Assembly (NCBI GenBank): GCA_027044005.1
Contig: JALUDK010000334.1
Span: 1-7,946 of the forward strand
Source of the DNA: Acidilobaceae archaeon
GTDB lineage: Archaea > Thermoproteota > Thermoprotei_A > Sulfolobales > Acidilobaceae
DNA length: 7,946 nt
Direction: 5' to 3'
Made by a program: the position numbers and the translations under genes. This document shows, piece after piece, positions 1-5,278 of the stretch (the stretch's first letter is position 1; each line of letters starts with the position of its first letter). The notes beneath the pieces are model-generated. The model was not told the origin of the DNA and did not search any database. It saw nothing but the letters and a program-made list of their open reading frames with translations.

Positions 1-267
1 GTCCACTAGTGCTGCGGTGTACTCCACGGCAACGCCGTGGGGGAGAGCGTTGAACACTATATCAACATCGGGGATCCTGTCGAAGCTGGTCTTCGTGAAC
101 CTAATACTATAGAACCCCCTGAGGTGCTGGTGCACCATATATACTGGCTTCCCCGCGTACTCCCTGCTGGTTGCCTCCACTACCTCTATACCCGGGTGTG
201 TAGCCAGTAGCCTGAGCAGCTCGCCCCCGGTGTAGCCGGAGCCGCCCAGGACGGCGGCCCTCGCCAC
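1..267 (-). CDS. lysY: LysY / ArgC-type carrier-bound acyl-phosphate reductase (5' part only)
   Basis: This is the N-terminal 89 residues; the rest lies left of the window (the family is usually about 350 residues). Translation from a GTG at 265-267 shows the Rossmann motif GGSGYTGGELLRLL at residues 8-21 and the ArgC-family segment NALPHGVA at about 75-82. The family reduces a carrier- or N-acyl-bound gamma-/delta-phosphate to the semialdehyde with NADPH. In archaea with LysW, LysY acts on LysW-bound aminoadipyl phosphate, and in some also on LysW-glutamyl phosphate for arginine. The lysW/lysX genes in the same window favour LysY over plain ArgC, though sequence alone does not separate them. 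The GTG start follows a strong Shine-Dalgarno (GGAGGGGG on the minus strand, about 275-282). No other start lies in frame nearby. The gene has its own TATA box at about 313-320, so it need not depend on the propeller gene 65 nt upstream. Confidence 0.88.
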   Translation of the reverse strand, partial: MARAAVLGGSGYTGGELLRLLATHPGIEVVEATSREYAGKPVYMVHQHLRGFYSIRFTKTSFDRIPDVDIVFNALPHGVAVEYTAALVD

Positions 268-312
268 CCTGCTACCCCCTCCGGGGGCCTGGAGGCGGGC
301 TTTGTTACACTG

Positions 313-320
313 TTATAAAG
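313..320 (-). promoter_or_regulatory. TATA box for lysY
   Basis: The minus strand reads CTTTATAA in the 65-nt gap between the propeller gene and lysY. A start site about 26 nt downstream would fall near 290, giving a leader of roughly 20-25 nt that contains the Shine-Dalgarno. The match and spacing are seen; activity is inferred. Confidence 0.5.
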
Positions 321-332
321 GGATAGAGTATG

Positions 333-1688
333 TCAGCCCCTCCTAAGCCAGAGGGATACCGCCACACCCACCCCTAGTATGGCTAGGGAGAGGAGCAGGG
401 CCTCCATGCTGACTCCTCCCTGGCCCCCTGCTAGAGTTGCCGTCACAGTCTCTACCGAGGTTGCGGTAACAGTCTCGGTTAGAGGTATGGTTACCGTGCT
501 CGTCACAGTGTGCTGCCTCGTCACCGTAGTAGCCCTCGTCTCTGTAACTGTCTTTGTGGCTGTCTCCGTCATAGTCACGGTCGTGTTGACACCAGGAAGG
601 GTTAGGGTTGTCGTATCTGTCACCGTCATAGTAAGCGTGCTTGTCACCGTCTCAGTAAGGGTTGTCGTCACCGTTGTAGCACCCCCAGGGCTACCAGGCT
701 CCGCCTGGAAGAAGAGTACATACATGCCTCCCGAGTCGCCGATCCCGGCTGCCAGCATCCTTGGCCCCCAGTCTAGGGCCGCTATATAGCCTCCAAGGGC
801 GCCACTACTCCAGGCAACCTCACCATCGAGGGAGAGTATCATAAGGACTCCGCTGCTGGTGGAGGCGGCTATCATCGACCCATCAGGGCTCCATGACACC
901 TGCTCCAGGGGCTCCTTAACCTCGATATACCCGATCTGGCTGCCCATGGAATCTATGATGATTATAGCATCAACCATTCCGCTGCCAGCCTTCCAGCCGG
1001 TGGCTACTGCTACAGAGTCGCCGCTGGGACTGGCGTCTAGGCTAGACACCACACCGGGGACCTCCGCCTTGGAGGCTAGGGAGCCGTCTATTGCATTGAA
1101 TATATAGATGGTGGTGTTAAGCTCGCTAGGGGCGCTAGCCCACACTACCTCCTTGCTGGAGCCAACGAGGACGTCCCTCATACCGATCGTGGACCTCCAC
1201 ACCACCTCCCCGCCGGGCTTCACTACGGAAACCTCGCCTGGGCCACCCGCCGCTATGAGGTCCCCGCTCCATGAGAGGCTTGTGATGGGCGAGTCGAGGA
1301 GGGTACTATACACTGGTTCCCCTAGGGCGGTATAGATTCTGAGCATGTGCCCGTCTCCAACCGCTATATACCTGGAGTCGGGGCTCCAGGCAATGCTACT
1401 TGCCAGCACCCCCGGTCCCCGGAGGCTAGCGATCTCCCCTACTCGTGGATCCAGTATTACGAGGCTCCAGTTCTCCTTCCCCGAGTCTATTCCTAGTACC
1501 GCGAGCATGCCACCATCGGGGCTCCACTCGAGATCCATTATCCTATACATGTCGAGCGGGACCTTTCCTGCCAGGGAGACCTGTAGAGACTGGCCCTCGA
1601 CACCGGGAGCCTGGGTGGATGAGAATAGTGCGATGGCAAGCAGGAGCACGGGTACTATGCTAGCCCGCAAGCACCTCAACCCCCGCAT
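333..1688 (-). CDS. Exported beta-propeller (WD40/TolB-like) protein with Thr-rich stalk and C-terminal membrane anchor
   Basis: This 451-residue protein has a clear layout. Residues about 1-27 form a signal peptide: basic MRGLRCLRAS, then the hydrophobic run IVPVLLLAIALF, then small residues. Residues about 40-330 carry blade-like repeats marked by WSPDG (55-59), WSPDS (101-105), SWSGD (139-143), a SPSGD variant near 220-224, WSPDG (266-270) and LDWGP near 305. This suggests about six or seven blades. Residues about 337-418 are a low-complexity Thr/Val/Glu stalk with recurring TVT and TETVT units. Residues about 428-447 are a hydrophobic helix followed by LRRG, typical of a C-terminal membrane anchor with the propeller outside the cell. 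NTT and NWS sequons could be glycosylated. No catalytic residues are recognisable. Blade surfaces usually bind ligands or proteins, so a sensor or adhesion role is inferred from fold only. The gene follows the kinase in the same direction and has its own TATA box that fits leaderless transcription. Confidence 0.85.
   Translation of the reverse strand: MRGLRCLRASIVPVLLLAIALFSSTQAPGVEGQSLQVSLAGKVPLDMYRIMDLEWSPDGGMLAVLGIDSGKENWSLVILDPRVGEIASLRGPGVLASSIAWSPDSRYIAVGDGHMLRIYTALGEPVYSTLLDSPITSLSWSGDLIAAGGPGEVSVVKPGGEVVWRSTIGMRDVLVGSSKEVVWASAPSELNTTIYIFNAIDGSLASKAEVPGVVSSLDASPSGDSVAVATGWKAGSGMVDAIIIIDSMGSQIGYIEVKEPLEQVSWSPDGSMIAASTSSGVLMILSLDGEVAWSSGALGGYIAALDWGPRMLAAGIGDSGGMYVLFFQAEPGSPGGATTVTTTLTETVTSTLTMTVTDTTTLTLPGVNTTVTMTETATKTVTETRATTVTRQHTVTSTVTIPLTETVTATSVETVTATLAGGQGGVSMEALLLSLAILGVGVAVSLWLRRG
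435..680 (-). repeat. Low-complexity Thr/Val/Glu stalk-coding repeat
   Basis: This stretch encodes residues 337-418 of the propeller protein. The DNA is made of imperfect units related to GTCACAGT / GTCACCGT, giving alternating T-V-T with interspersed Glu. Such Thr-rich linkers are common next to the membrane anchor of archaeal cell-surface proteins and are probably O-glycosylated. The units are degenerate rather than exact tandem copies. Confidence 0.75.
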
Positions 1689-1707
1689 CCCTCGTCGACT
1701 TGAAGGG

Positions 1708-1713
1708 TATATA
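1708..1713 (-). promoter_or_regulatory. TATA box for the propeller gene (leaderless start)
   Basis: TATATA on the minus strand is centred about 23 nt upstream of the ATG at 1688. In archaea that spacing puts transcription start at or next to the start codon, so the mRNA is probably leaderless. No well-spaced Shine-Dalgarno is present; GAGGG abuts the ATG directly. A second AT-rich patch at about 1738-1747 could be an alternative TATA. Confidence 0.5.
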
Positions 1714-1755
1714 CAGGCAATGGTAGGCCAATACGGGGTAATATAATAGCGGCAG

Positions 1756-2754
1756 CTATGCTCCCACCAGCTCTCCTAGGAGCCTGGCAGCCTCCTCCGA
1801 GCTCAGCCTCCTAGCAGGGTCGGGCTCCAGCATAGCCTGCACGATACTCCTCAGCTCCCTATCCTTAATCTTCTTGAGCACCTCCTGCCTCTTCTTGGTC
1901 GAGGCGTGCTCCCCGTCTAGCGTGGTACCTGTCTCGAGGTAGAGGAGGAGGTTCCCAAGCTGGTACACGTCGATCCTATTCTCTAGCCCCCTCTCCGCGC
2001 TGAGCTTCCTAAGGTCGCTGTACACCTGCTCCGGGGCCCTCCAGCCCGGGGTTGATTGTATCCCTGTTATGGAGAACTTGCCTAGGAGGCTGGAGATGCT
2101 GCTGAAGTCTCCAAGCTTAACCACGCCCTGGGAGATCATCACGTTACTCGGCTTTATGTCCCCATGTATGAGGCCTCTGCTATGAATGTAGCGGAGGGCA
2201 TCGGCCAGCTGGTATCCTATGAGGGCCACGTCACGGGGCCCAGGGCTCCACCCCTGGCCCTGCTGGTGGGCCAGTGTGCCCATATCCGCGTACTCGTAGA
2301 CAAGGAGGGGGACGTGCCTAGAGTAGGCTAGAAGCCTCAGAAGGTGGGGGTGGCGGAGCCCGCCTATAGCCTCGGCCTCCCTGGCGACATCCTCCATAGC
2401 CTTCTCAGCCTCAAGTATAGTGGGTGGGATGGAGGTCTCGATCATCTCCCGGTACTCCCTCCTATTGGGGACCTTGAATGCGGCCTCAACACCGTCTCGG
2501 GTGCATAGGTATGTGCACCCCCAGCCCCCGCATCCTAGGAGGCCGCACCTCCACTCTCCCTCATAGCCGGGTAGTAGCTCCTCCTGGACACGGAAGGTCT
2601 TGTCCAGCCTGGGCCTCTCTAGGGGCTTGAAGCCCCCAAGCGGTGCCCCTAGTAGCTGTCTCCCCCTCCTGGGCCTCGACCTGGAGGCTGTGTATATCAT
2701 TAGTAGGGAGGATGCGGTTGCCGAGGAGACTAGTAGGATGCTTCCCGGATCCAA
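1756..2754 (-). CDS. Membrane-anchored eukaryotic-type Ser/Thr protein kinase
   Basis: This 332-residue protein has a short N-terminal hydrophobic segment (about residues 5-23), then a basic stop-transfer patch RSRPRRGR (25-32), then one protein kinase domain (about 65-330). That topology puts the kinase in the cytoplasm. Visible motifs are the glycine loop GCGGWG (74-79), the ATP-anchoring Lys in AAFKVP (K94), and a candidate alpha-C Glu (E126 or E128). The catalytic loop is HGDIKPSN (197-204; D199, K201, N204), the Mg-binding Asp is in DFS (D216), then APE (240-242), the alpha-F Asp in IDVYQLG (D262) and a late Arg near 315. All key catalytic residues are present, so activity is likely. Two variations stand out: HRD is HGD (a non-RD kinase) and DFG is DFS. 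Four Cys (70, 75, 80, 84) flank the glycine loop. Start: TTG at 2754 with Shine-Dalgarno GGGGGT 6 nt upstream. It lies between the Lrp-type regulator and the propeller gene, all co-directional. Substrate unknown. Confidence 0.9.
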   Translation of the reverse strand: MDPGSILLVSSATASSLLMIYTASRSRPRRGRQLLGAPLGGFKPLERPRLDKTFRVQEELLPGYEGEWRCGLLGCGGWGCTYLCTRDGVEAAFKVPNRREYREMIETSIPPTILEAEKAMEDVAREAEAIGGLRHPHLLRLLAYSRHVPLLVYEYADMGTLAHQQGQGWSPGPRDVALIGYQLADALRYIHSRGLIHGDIKPSNVMISQGVVKLGDFSSISSLLGKFSITGIQSTPGWRAPEQVYSDLRKLSAERGLENRIDVYQLGNLLLYLETGTTLDGEHASTKKRQEVLKKIKDRELRSIVQAMLEPDPARRLSSEEAARLLGELVGA

Positions 2755-2809
2755 AGCGTTACCCCCACGGGCCCAGCCTGGGCCTGGTGGCCTGGGGGTT
2801 TTTAGTGGT

Positions 2810-3238
2810 TCATGGCGTCCAGGTCCTCAGCGCTATGAGGGTGTGGGTGGAGGAGACACCCTGGGTAGACCTGATCTTATCCACATACTCGTTTATATCA
2901 TCAACGCTCCTAGCGGAGACAAGGACCAGCAGGTCGTGCTCGCCCGTGACCTCATATATGGCCTCCACCCCGGGTATGGCGAGGAGCCGGCGGGACACGT
3001 CGGGGACCCTAGTCTGGGGTAGCGTCCTGACAAGTATCGCAGCCTTCAGCTCCCCAGGCACGCTATAATCTATGGTGAACCTCCTTATCACGCCGCTCCT
3101 CACGAGCTTGAGGATCCTCTTCCTGACTGCCACCTCGCTTATCCCCAGCTCCCTCGCGATCACAGTGTATGGAGTCCTCGCATTCTTCCTCAGGATCCGG
3201 AGGATCGCGTAGTCCCTCTCATCGACCCGGGCGGACAC
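2810..3238 (-). CDS. lysM: Lrp/AsnC-family transcriptional regulator, probably LysM
   Basis: The protein has 142 residues, normal for the family. Residues about 6-50 form the winged helix-turn-helix, with recognition region VIARELGISEVAVRKRILKL around 26-45. Residues about 63-138 form the RAM effector-binding/oligomerisation domain, including GEHDLLV at 99-105, the place of the family signature. Lrp/AsnC proteins bind DNA as dimers or octamers and respond to amino acids. In Sulfolobus the LysM member controls the lysW operon and responds to lysine. Divergent placement directly opposite lysW, with a repeat-rich intergenic region, makes LysM the best call here, but the ligand is inferred. Start: GTG at 3238, preceded by GGAGGG with a rather long 10-nt spacing. 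A TATA-like ATTAATATA at 3288-3296 (minus) would give a leader of about 25 nt. The gene ends 55 nt before the kinase TTG. Confidence 0.88.
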   Translation of the reverse strand: MSARVDERDYAILRILRKNARTPYTVIARELGISEVAVRKRILKLVRSGVIRRFTIDYSVPGELKAAILVRTLPQTRVPDVSRRLLAIPGVEAIYEVTGEHDLLVLVSARSVDDINEYVDKIRSTQGVSSTHTLIALRTWTP

Positions 3239-3369
3239 GGCAACCTAACCCTCCATCCACCAAAAGTTACAATATCTAACCCTATTCTATATTAATGTTA
3301 ACCTAGTAAAGCGGAAATACTCTTTAACCTGCTAACCATGTGTTTATGAGTATTAACCTGGTGAGTAGG
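3239..3369. promoter_or_regulatory. Divergent regulator/lysW promoter region with TAACC repeats
   Basis: This 131-bp AT-rich island sits in an otherwise GC-rich window. It must hold the promoters of the regulator (minus) and lysW (plus). TATA candidates are ATTAATATA at 3288-3296 for the regulator and CTTTAA near 3322-3327, preceded by GGAAA-like BRE bases, for lysW. Six copies of TAACC lie on the plus strand, starting at 3246, 3277, 3299, 3325, 3333 and 3354. Three of them extend to TTAACCT (3298, 3324, 3353). They are good candidates for the regulator's operators: the outer ones overlap the leader regions of both genes, which would allow autorepression and lysW control. Confidence 0.55.
3360..3365 (+). 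promoter_or_regulatory. Ribosome-binding site deciding the lysW start
   Basis: GGTGAG lies 4 nt before the ATG at 3370. It supports that ATG over the upstream in-frame GTG (3340), ATG (3346) and GTG (3361), none of which has a comparable site. The resulting 54-residue protein also matches LysW family length. Confidence 0.6.
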
Positions 3370-3534
3370 ATGGCTAAGTGCCCGGTCTGCGGCCTGGAGG
3401 TTCGTATCCCAGAGGATGCAATGCCCGGGGAGCTGATTGAGCACGACTGCGGCACGCTACTCGAGGTAGTCGAGGACAACGGCGTGCTACAGCTAAGGGT
3501 ATTCGAGGGAGACATGGAGGACTGGGGGGAGTAG
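3370..3534 (+). CDS. lysW: LysW, amino-group carrier protein for lysine/ornithine biosynthesis
   Basis: This is a small acidic protein of 54 residues. The N-terminal CPVCG pair and the later HDCG are the zinc-ribbon ligands typical of LysW. The C-terminus is EDWGE, the family's conserved tail, whose last Glu side chain receives the alpha-amino group of alpha-aminoadipate (or glutamate) through an isopeptide bond. LysW protects the amino group during conversion to lysine (or ornithine) and presents the intermediates to LysX, LysZ, LysY, LysJ and LysK through its negative surface. The start was chosen from the Shine-Dalgarno GGTGAG and from homolog length; a GTG at 3340 would add ten residues absent from the family. 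lysX follows after 6 nt and its ribosome-binding site lies inside the lysW stop region, so translation is probably coupled. Confidence 0.95.
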   Translation: MAKCPVCGLEVRIPEDAMPGELIEHDCGTLLEVVEDNGVLQLRVFEGDMEDWGE

Positions 3535-3540
3535 GCCCGG

Positions 3541-4383
3541 TTGCCGTCAATAGCCCTGCTATATGACCATCCACGCTGGGAGGAGAAGGCGATACTACAG
3601 GCACTCAAGGATATAGGAGCCGACGCCAGGCTACTCCACGTCGAGACCACACCCCTGAGGATCGGGGAGCCCTGCTGCCCCATAGACCTTGCGCTGGAGA
3701 GGAGCGTGAGCTTCAGCAACGCCGTGTCCACGGCATTCGCGGTAGAGTCCTGGGGGGTTAAGGTCCTGAACCCCGGCACAGTAATATACCTAGCCGGGGA
3801 CAAGGTCGCAACCCTCTCCCTCCTAGCCTCCCACCGTGTCCCAGTCCCGGAGACTACCGTGCTCAGCGGCTCCAACCGCATCAACGGGAGCCTGCCACCC
3901 GGGCCCCCATGGGTGGTTAAGCCAGTGATCGGGAGCTGGGGCAGGATGGTCGCGCGGGCCAGGGACCTAGAGGAGCTGGAGCAGCTCCTCTCCTACAAGG
4001 AGGCGGCCCGGGGCCTCTACTCCAGGATCCACCTGGTCCAGGAGTACATTGAGAAGCCGGGTAGAGACATAAGGGTCTTCACCCTGGGCGACAGGGTCGT
4101 GGCGGCGATATACAGGGTCTCAAGCCACTGGATAACCAACACGAGCCGGGGGGCTAGGGCGGAGCCGGCCCCAGTAACCGGGGAGATCGAGGACCTAGCC
4201 CTCAGGGCGGCTGAAGCCCTGGGCGGGGGCTTCCTAGGGGTAGACCTCCTCGAGGACCCCGAGAGGGGGCTCCTAGTTAACGAGGTCAACGCCGTTCCAG
4301 AGTTCAAGAACACGGTGAGGGTCACTGGTGTGAGGGTTCACATGGAAGTGGCTGGGTACGCGGTGGAGGAGGCGAGGCGGTGA
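3541..4383 (+). CDS. lysX: LysX, ATP-grasp ligase joining alpha-aminoadipate (or glutamate) to LysW
   Basis: The 280-residue protein has normal length for the family. Its ATP-grasp domain shows the nucleotide Lys in WVVKPV (K127), the flexible loop GSWGR (131-135), QEYIEKPGRDIRVF at about 167-180, the family segment HWITNTSRGA (196-205), D235 and the metal-binding NEVN (247-250; E248, N250). It acts in the cytoplasm, using ATP to form the isopeptide bond between the C-terminal Glu of LysW and the alpha-amino group of alpha-aminoadipate. Related ArgX enzymes use glutamate for arginine, and some archaeal LysX do both. I cannot assign specificity from the residues seen. The start is TTG: the codons after it read PSIALLYDH, the expected first strand, and GGGGGGAG (3524-3531) within the end of lysW gives a Shine-Dalgarno at 9 nt. 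Operon with lysW. Confidence 0.94.
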   Translation: MPSIALLYDHPRWEEKAILQALKDIGADARLLHVETTPLRIGEPCCPIDLALERSVSFSNAVSTAFAVESWGVKVLNPGTVIYLAGDKVATLSLLASHRVPVPETTVLSGSNRINGSLPPGPPWVVKPVIGSWGRMVARARDLEELEQLLSYKEAARGLYSRIHLVQEYIEKPGRDIRVFTLGDRVVAAIYRVSSHWITNTSRGARAEPAPVTGEIEDLALRAAEALGGGFLGVDLLEDPERGLLVNEVNAVPEFKNTVRVTGVRVHMEVAGYAVEEARR

Positions 4384-4495
4384 GGCCTCGAGGGGACGGG
4401 CGTCACTCATCGGTCAGGCGATGGCGTATTCTTCATCGGCCCTACGCTCCACCCCTTTTAGGCTCCAACGCCTATATGCCTGATGGGTAGCCGGG
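4384..4495. promoter_or_regulatory. lysX-pcna intergenic region with probable pcna promoter
   Basis: This 112-nt spacer contains CCTTTTAGG at 4454-4462, a weak TATA-like element. It would place transcription start near 4484, about 12 nt before the pcna ATG. No strong Shine-Dalgarno is seen. The sequence is nearly symmetric (CCTAAAAGG on the other strand), so it could also drive a minus-strand transcript. CATCGG occurs twice (starting at 4408 and 4434), and the minus strand has a partial C/D-box pattern described in the findings. Confidence 0.35.
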
Positions 4496-5278
4496 ATGGG
4501 CCTGCTGGTTGAGGAGCTGGGAGAGCCTATTGCCAGGTTCAGGTACCCCGACGCCAAGACGTTCAAGACGATGGTGGATAGCCTAGCCAAGATACTGGAT
4601 GAGGCGAGCTTCAGGGTGTCCAGCGAGGGTGTTAGGGTTGTCGGCATGGACCCTGCCAGGGTGGCGCTGATCCAGGTGGAGATGCCGTACGAGTCATTCC
4701 TAGAGCTCGAGGTCTCGGGCGGCAGGGACTACGTAGAGGCCGGCTTCAACATGGGGGTCCTCAAGGATATGCTCAAGAGGGGTAAGAAGGGGGACGTGGT
4801 CGAGTTCAGGATAACGGATGACAGGGTCCTCATAATAGTTGAGGGCAAGGTCTTCAAGAGGTACCTGGTCCCCAACCTTGAGGTCGTCACTGAGGCGCCG
4901 GAGAATGTGAAGCTCGAGCACAGCGTTGAAGCAGTAGTCCTGGGCGACGTGCTCAAGAGGGCGCTCAGGGACGCGGAGATAGTCAGCGACATAGTGGAGT
5001 TCGAGGCCGACGAGGACAGGCTAGTGATCAGGGGCACCGGCGAGGGCCGCTCCAAGGCAGAAGCGATACTCACAATGGAGTCCACAGCCCTCATAGACCT
5101 ACAGGTCAGGGAGCCAGCCAGGAGCAGCTACGATATACAATACCTCAAGAACGTGGTGGGCCTGACGGGGATAGCGGAGGCAGTAGAGGTCAAGTTCTCC
5201 AGCGAGAAGCCCCTAGAACTAGTATTCAGGAGCCCGGAGGGGAGCAGGGTCAGATACCTACTAGCCCCCAGCAGCTAG
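4496..5278 (+). CDS. pcna: PCNA-type DNA polymerase sliding clamp
   Basis: The 260-residue protein aligns by eye with archaeal/eukaryotic PCNA over its full length. The first domain has FKTMVDSLAKILDEASFRVSSEGVRVVGMDPARVALIQVEMP (about residues 22-64), the part with the conserved MDPARVAL-type turn. The interdomain connector is near VVTEAPENVKLEH. The second domain follows and ends in YLLAPSS, where clients' PIP boxes would dock nearby. PCNA encircles DNA and tethers polymerase, FEN1, ligase and others. Crenarchaea often carry three paralogs that form a heterotrimer; which subunit this is cannot be told here. The first 12 residues (MGLLVEELGEPI) extend beyond the usual start. ATG 4496 is kept because a TGA lies five codons upstream and no other start codon precedes the conserved region. 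It follows lysX by 112 nt and overlaps the LysRS gene tail to tail. Confidence 0.93.
   Translation: MGLLVEELGEPIARFRYPDAKTFKTMVDSLAKILDEASFRVSSEGVRVVGMDPARVALIQVEMPYESFLELEVSGGRDYVEAGFNMGVLKDMLKRGKKGDVVEFRITDDRVLIIVEGKVFKRYLVPNLEVVTEAPENVKLEHSVEAVVLGDVLKRALRDAEIVSDIVEFEADEDRLVIRGTGEGRSKAEAILTMESTALIDLQVREPARSSYDIQYLKNVVGLTGIAEAVEVKFSSEKPLELVFRSPEGSRVRYLLAPSS

Noticed and set aside
379..789. Plus-strand open frame rich in Val/Thr opposite the propeller stalk
   Set aside because: It mirrors the repetitive stalk codons, has no Shine-Dalgarno or promoter, and the minus-strand protein has a clear signal peptide, blades and anchor.
1689..1755. Terminator between the kinase and the propeller gene
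   Set aside because: No T-run on the minus strand after the kinase stop; the AT-rich patches are better explained as TATA elements.
2600..3068. Two plus-strand open frames opposite the kinase and regulator
   Set aside because: Both genuine genes are on the minus strand with complete family motifs; these frames show no recognisable domain and arise from GC-rich composition.
3340..3369. Longer lysW start at GTG 3340, or ATG 3346 or GTG 3361
   Set aside because: Extra residues are absent from the family, and only ATG 3370 has a proper ribosome-binding site; the region also holds probable operators.
3324..3884. Minus-strand open frame opposite lysW and lysX
   Set aside because: It covers two confidently identified genes and encodes a Ser-rich sequence typical of a shadow frame.
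4384..4495. tRNA gene between lysX and pcna
   Set aside because: No T-loop GGTTCRA pattern or cloverleaf pairing was found on either strand.
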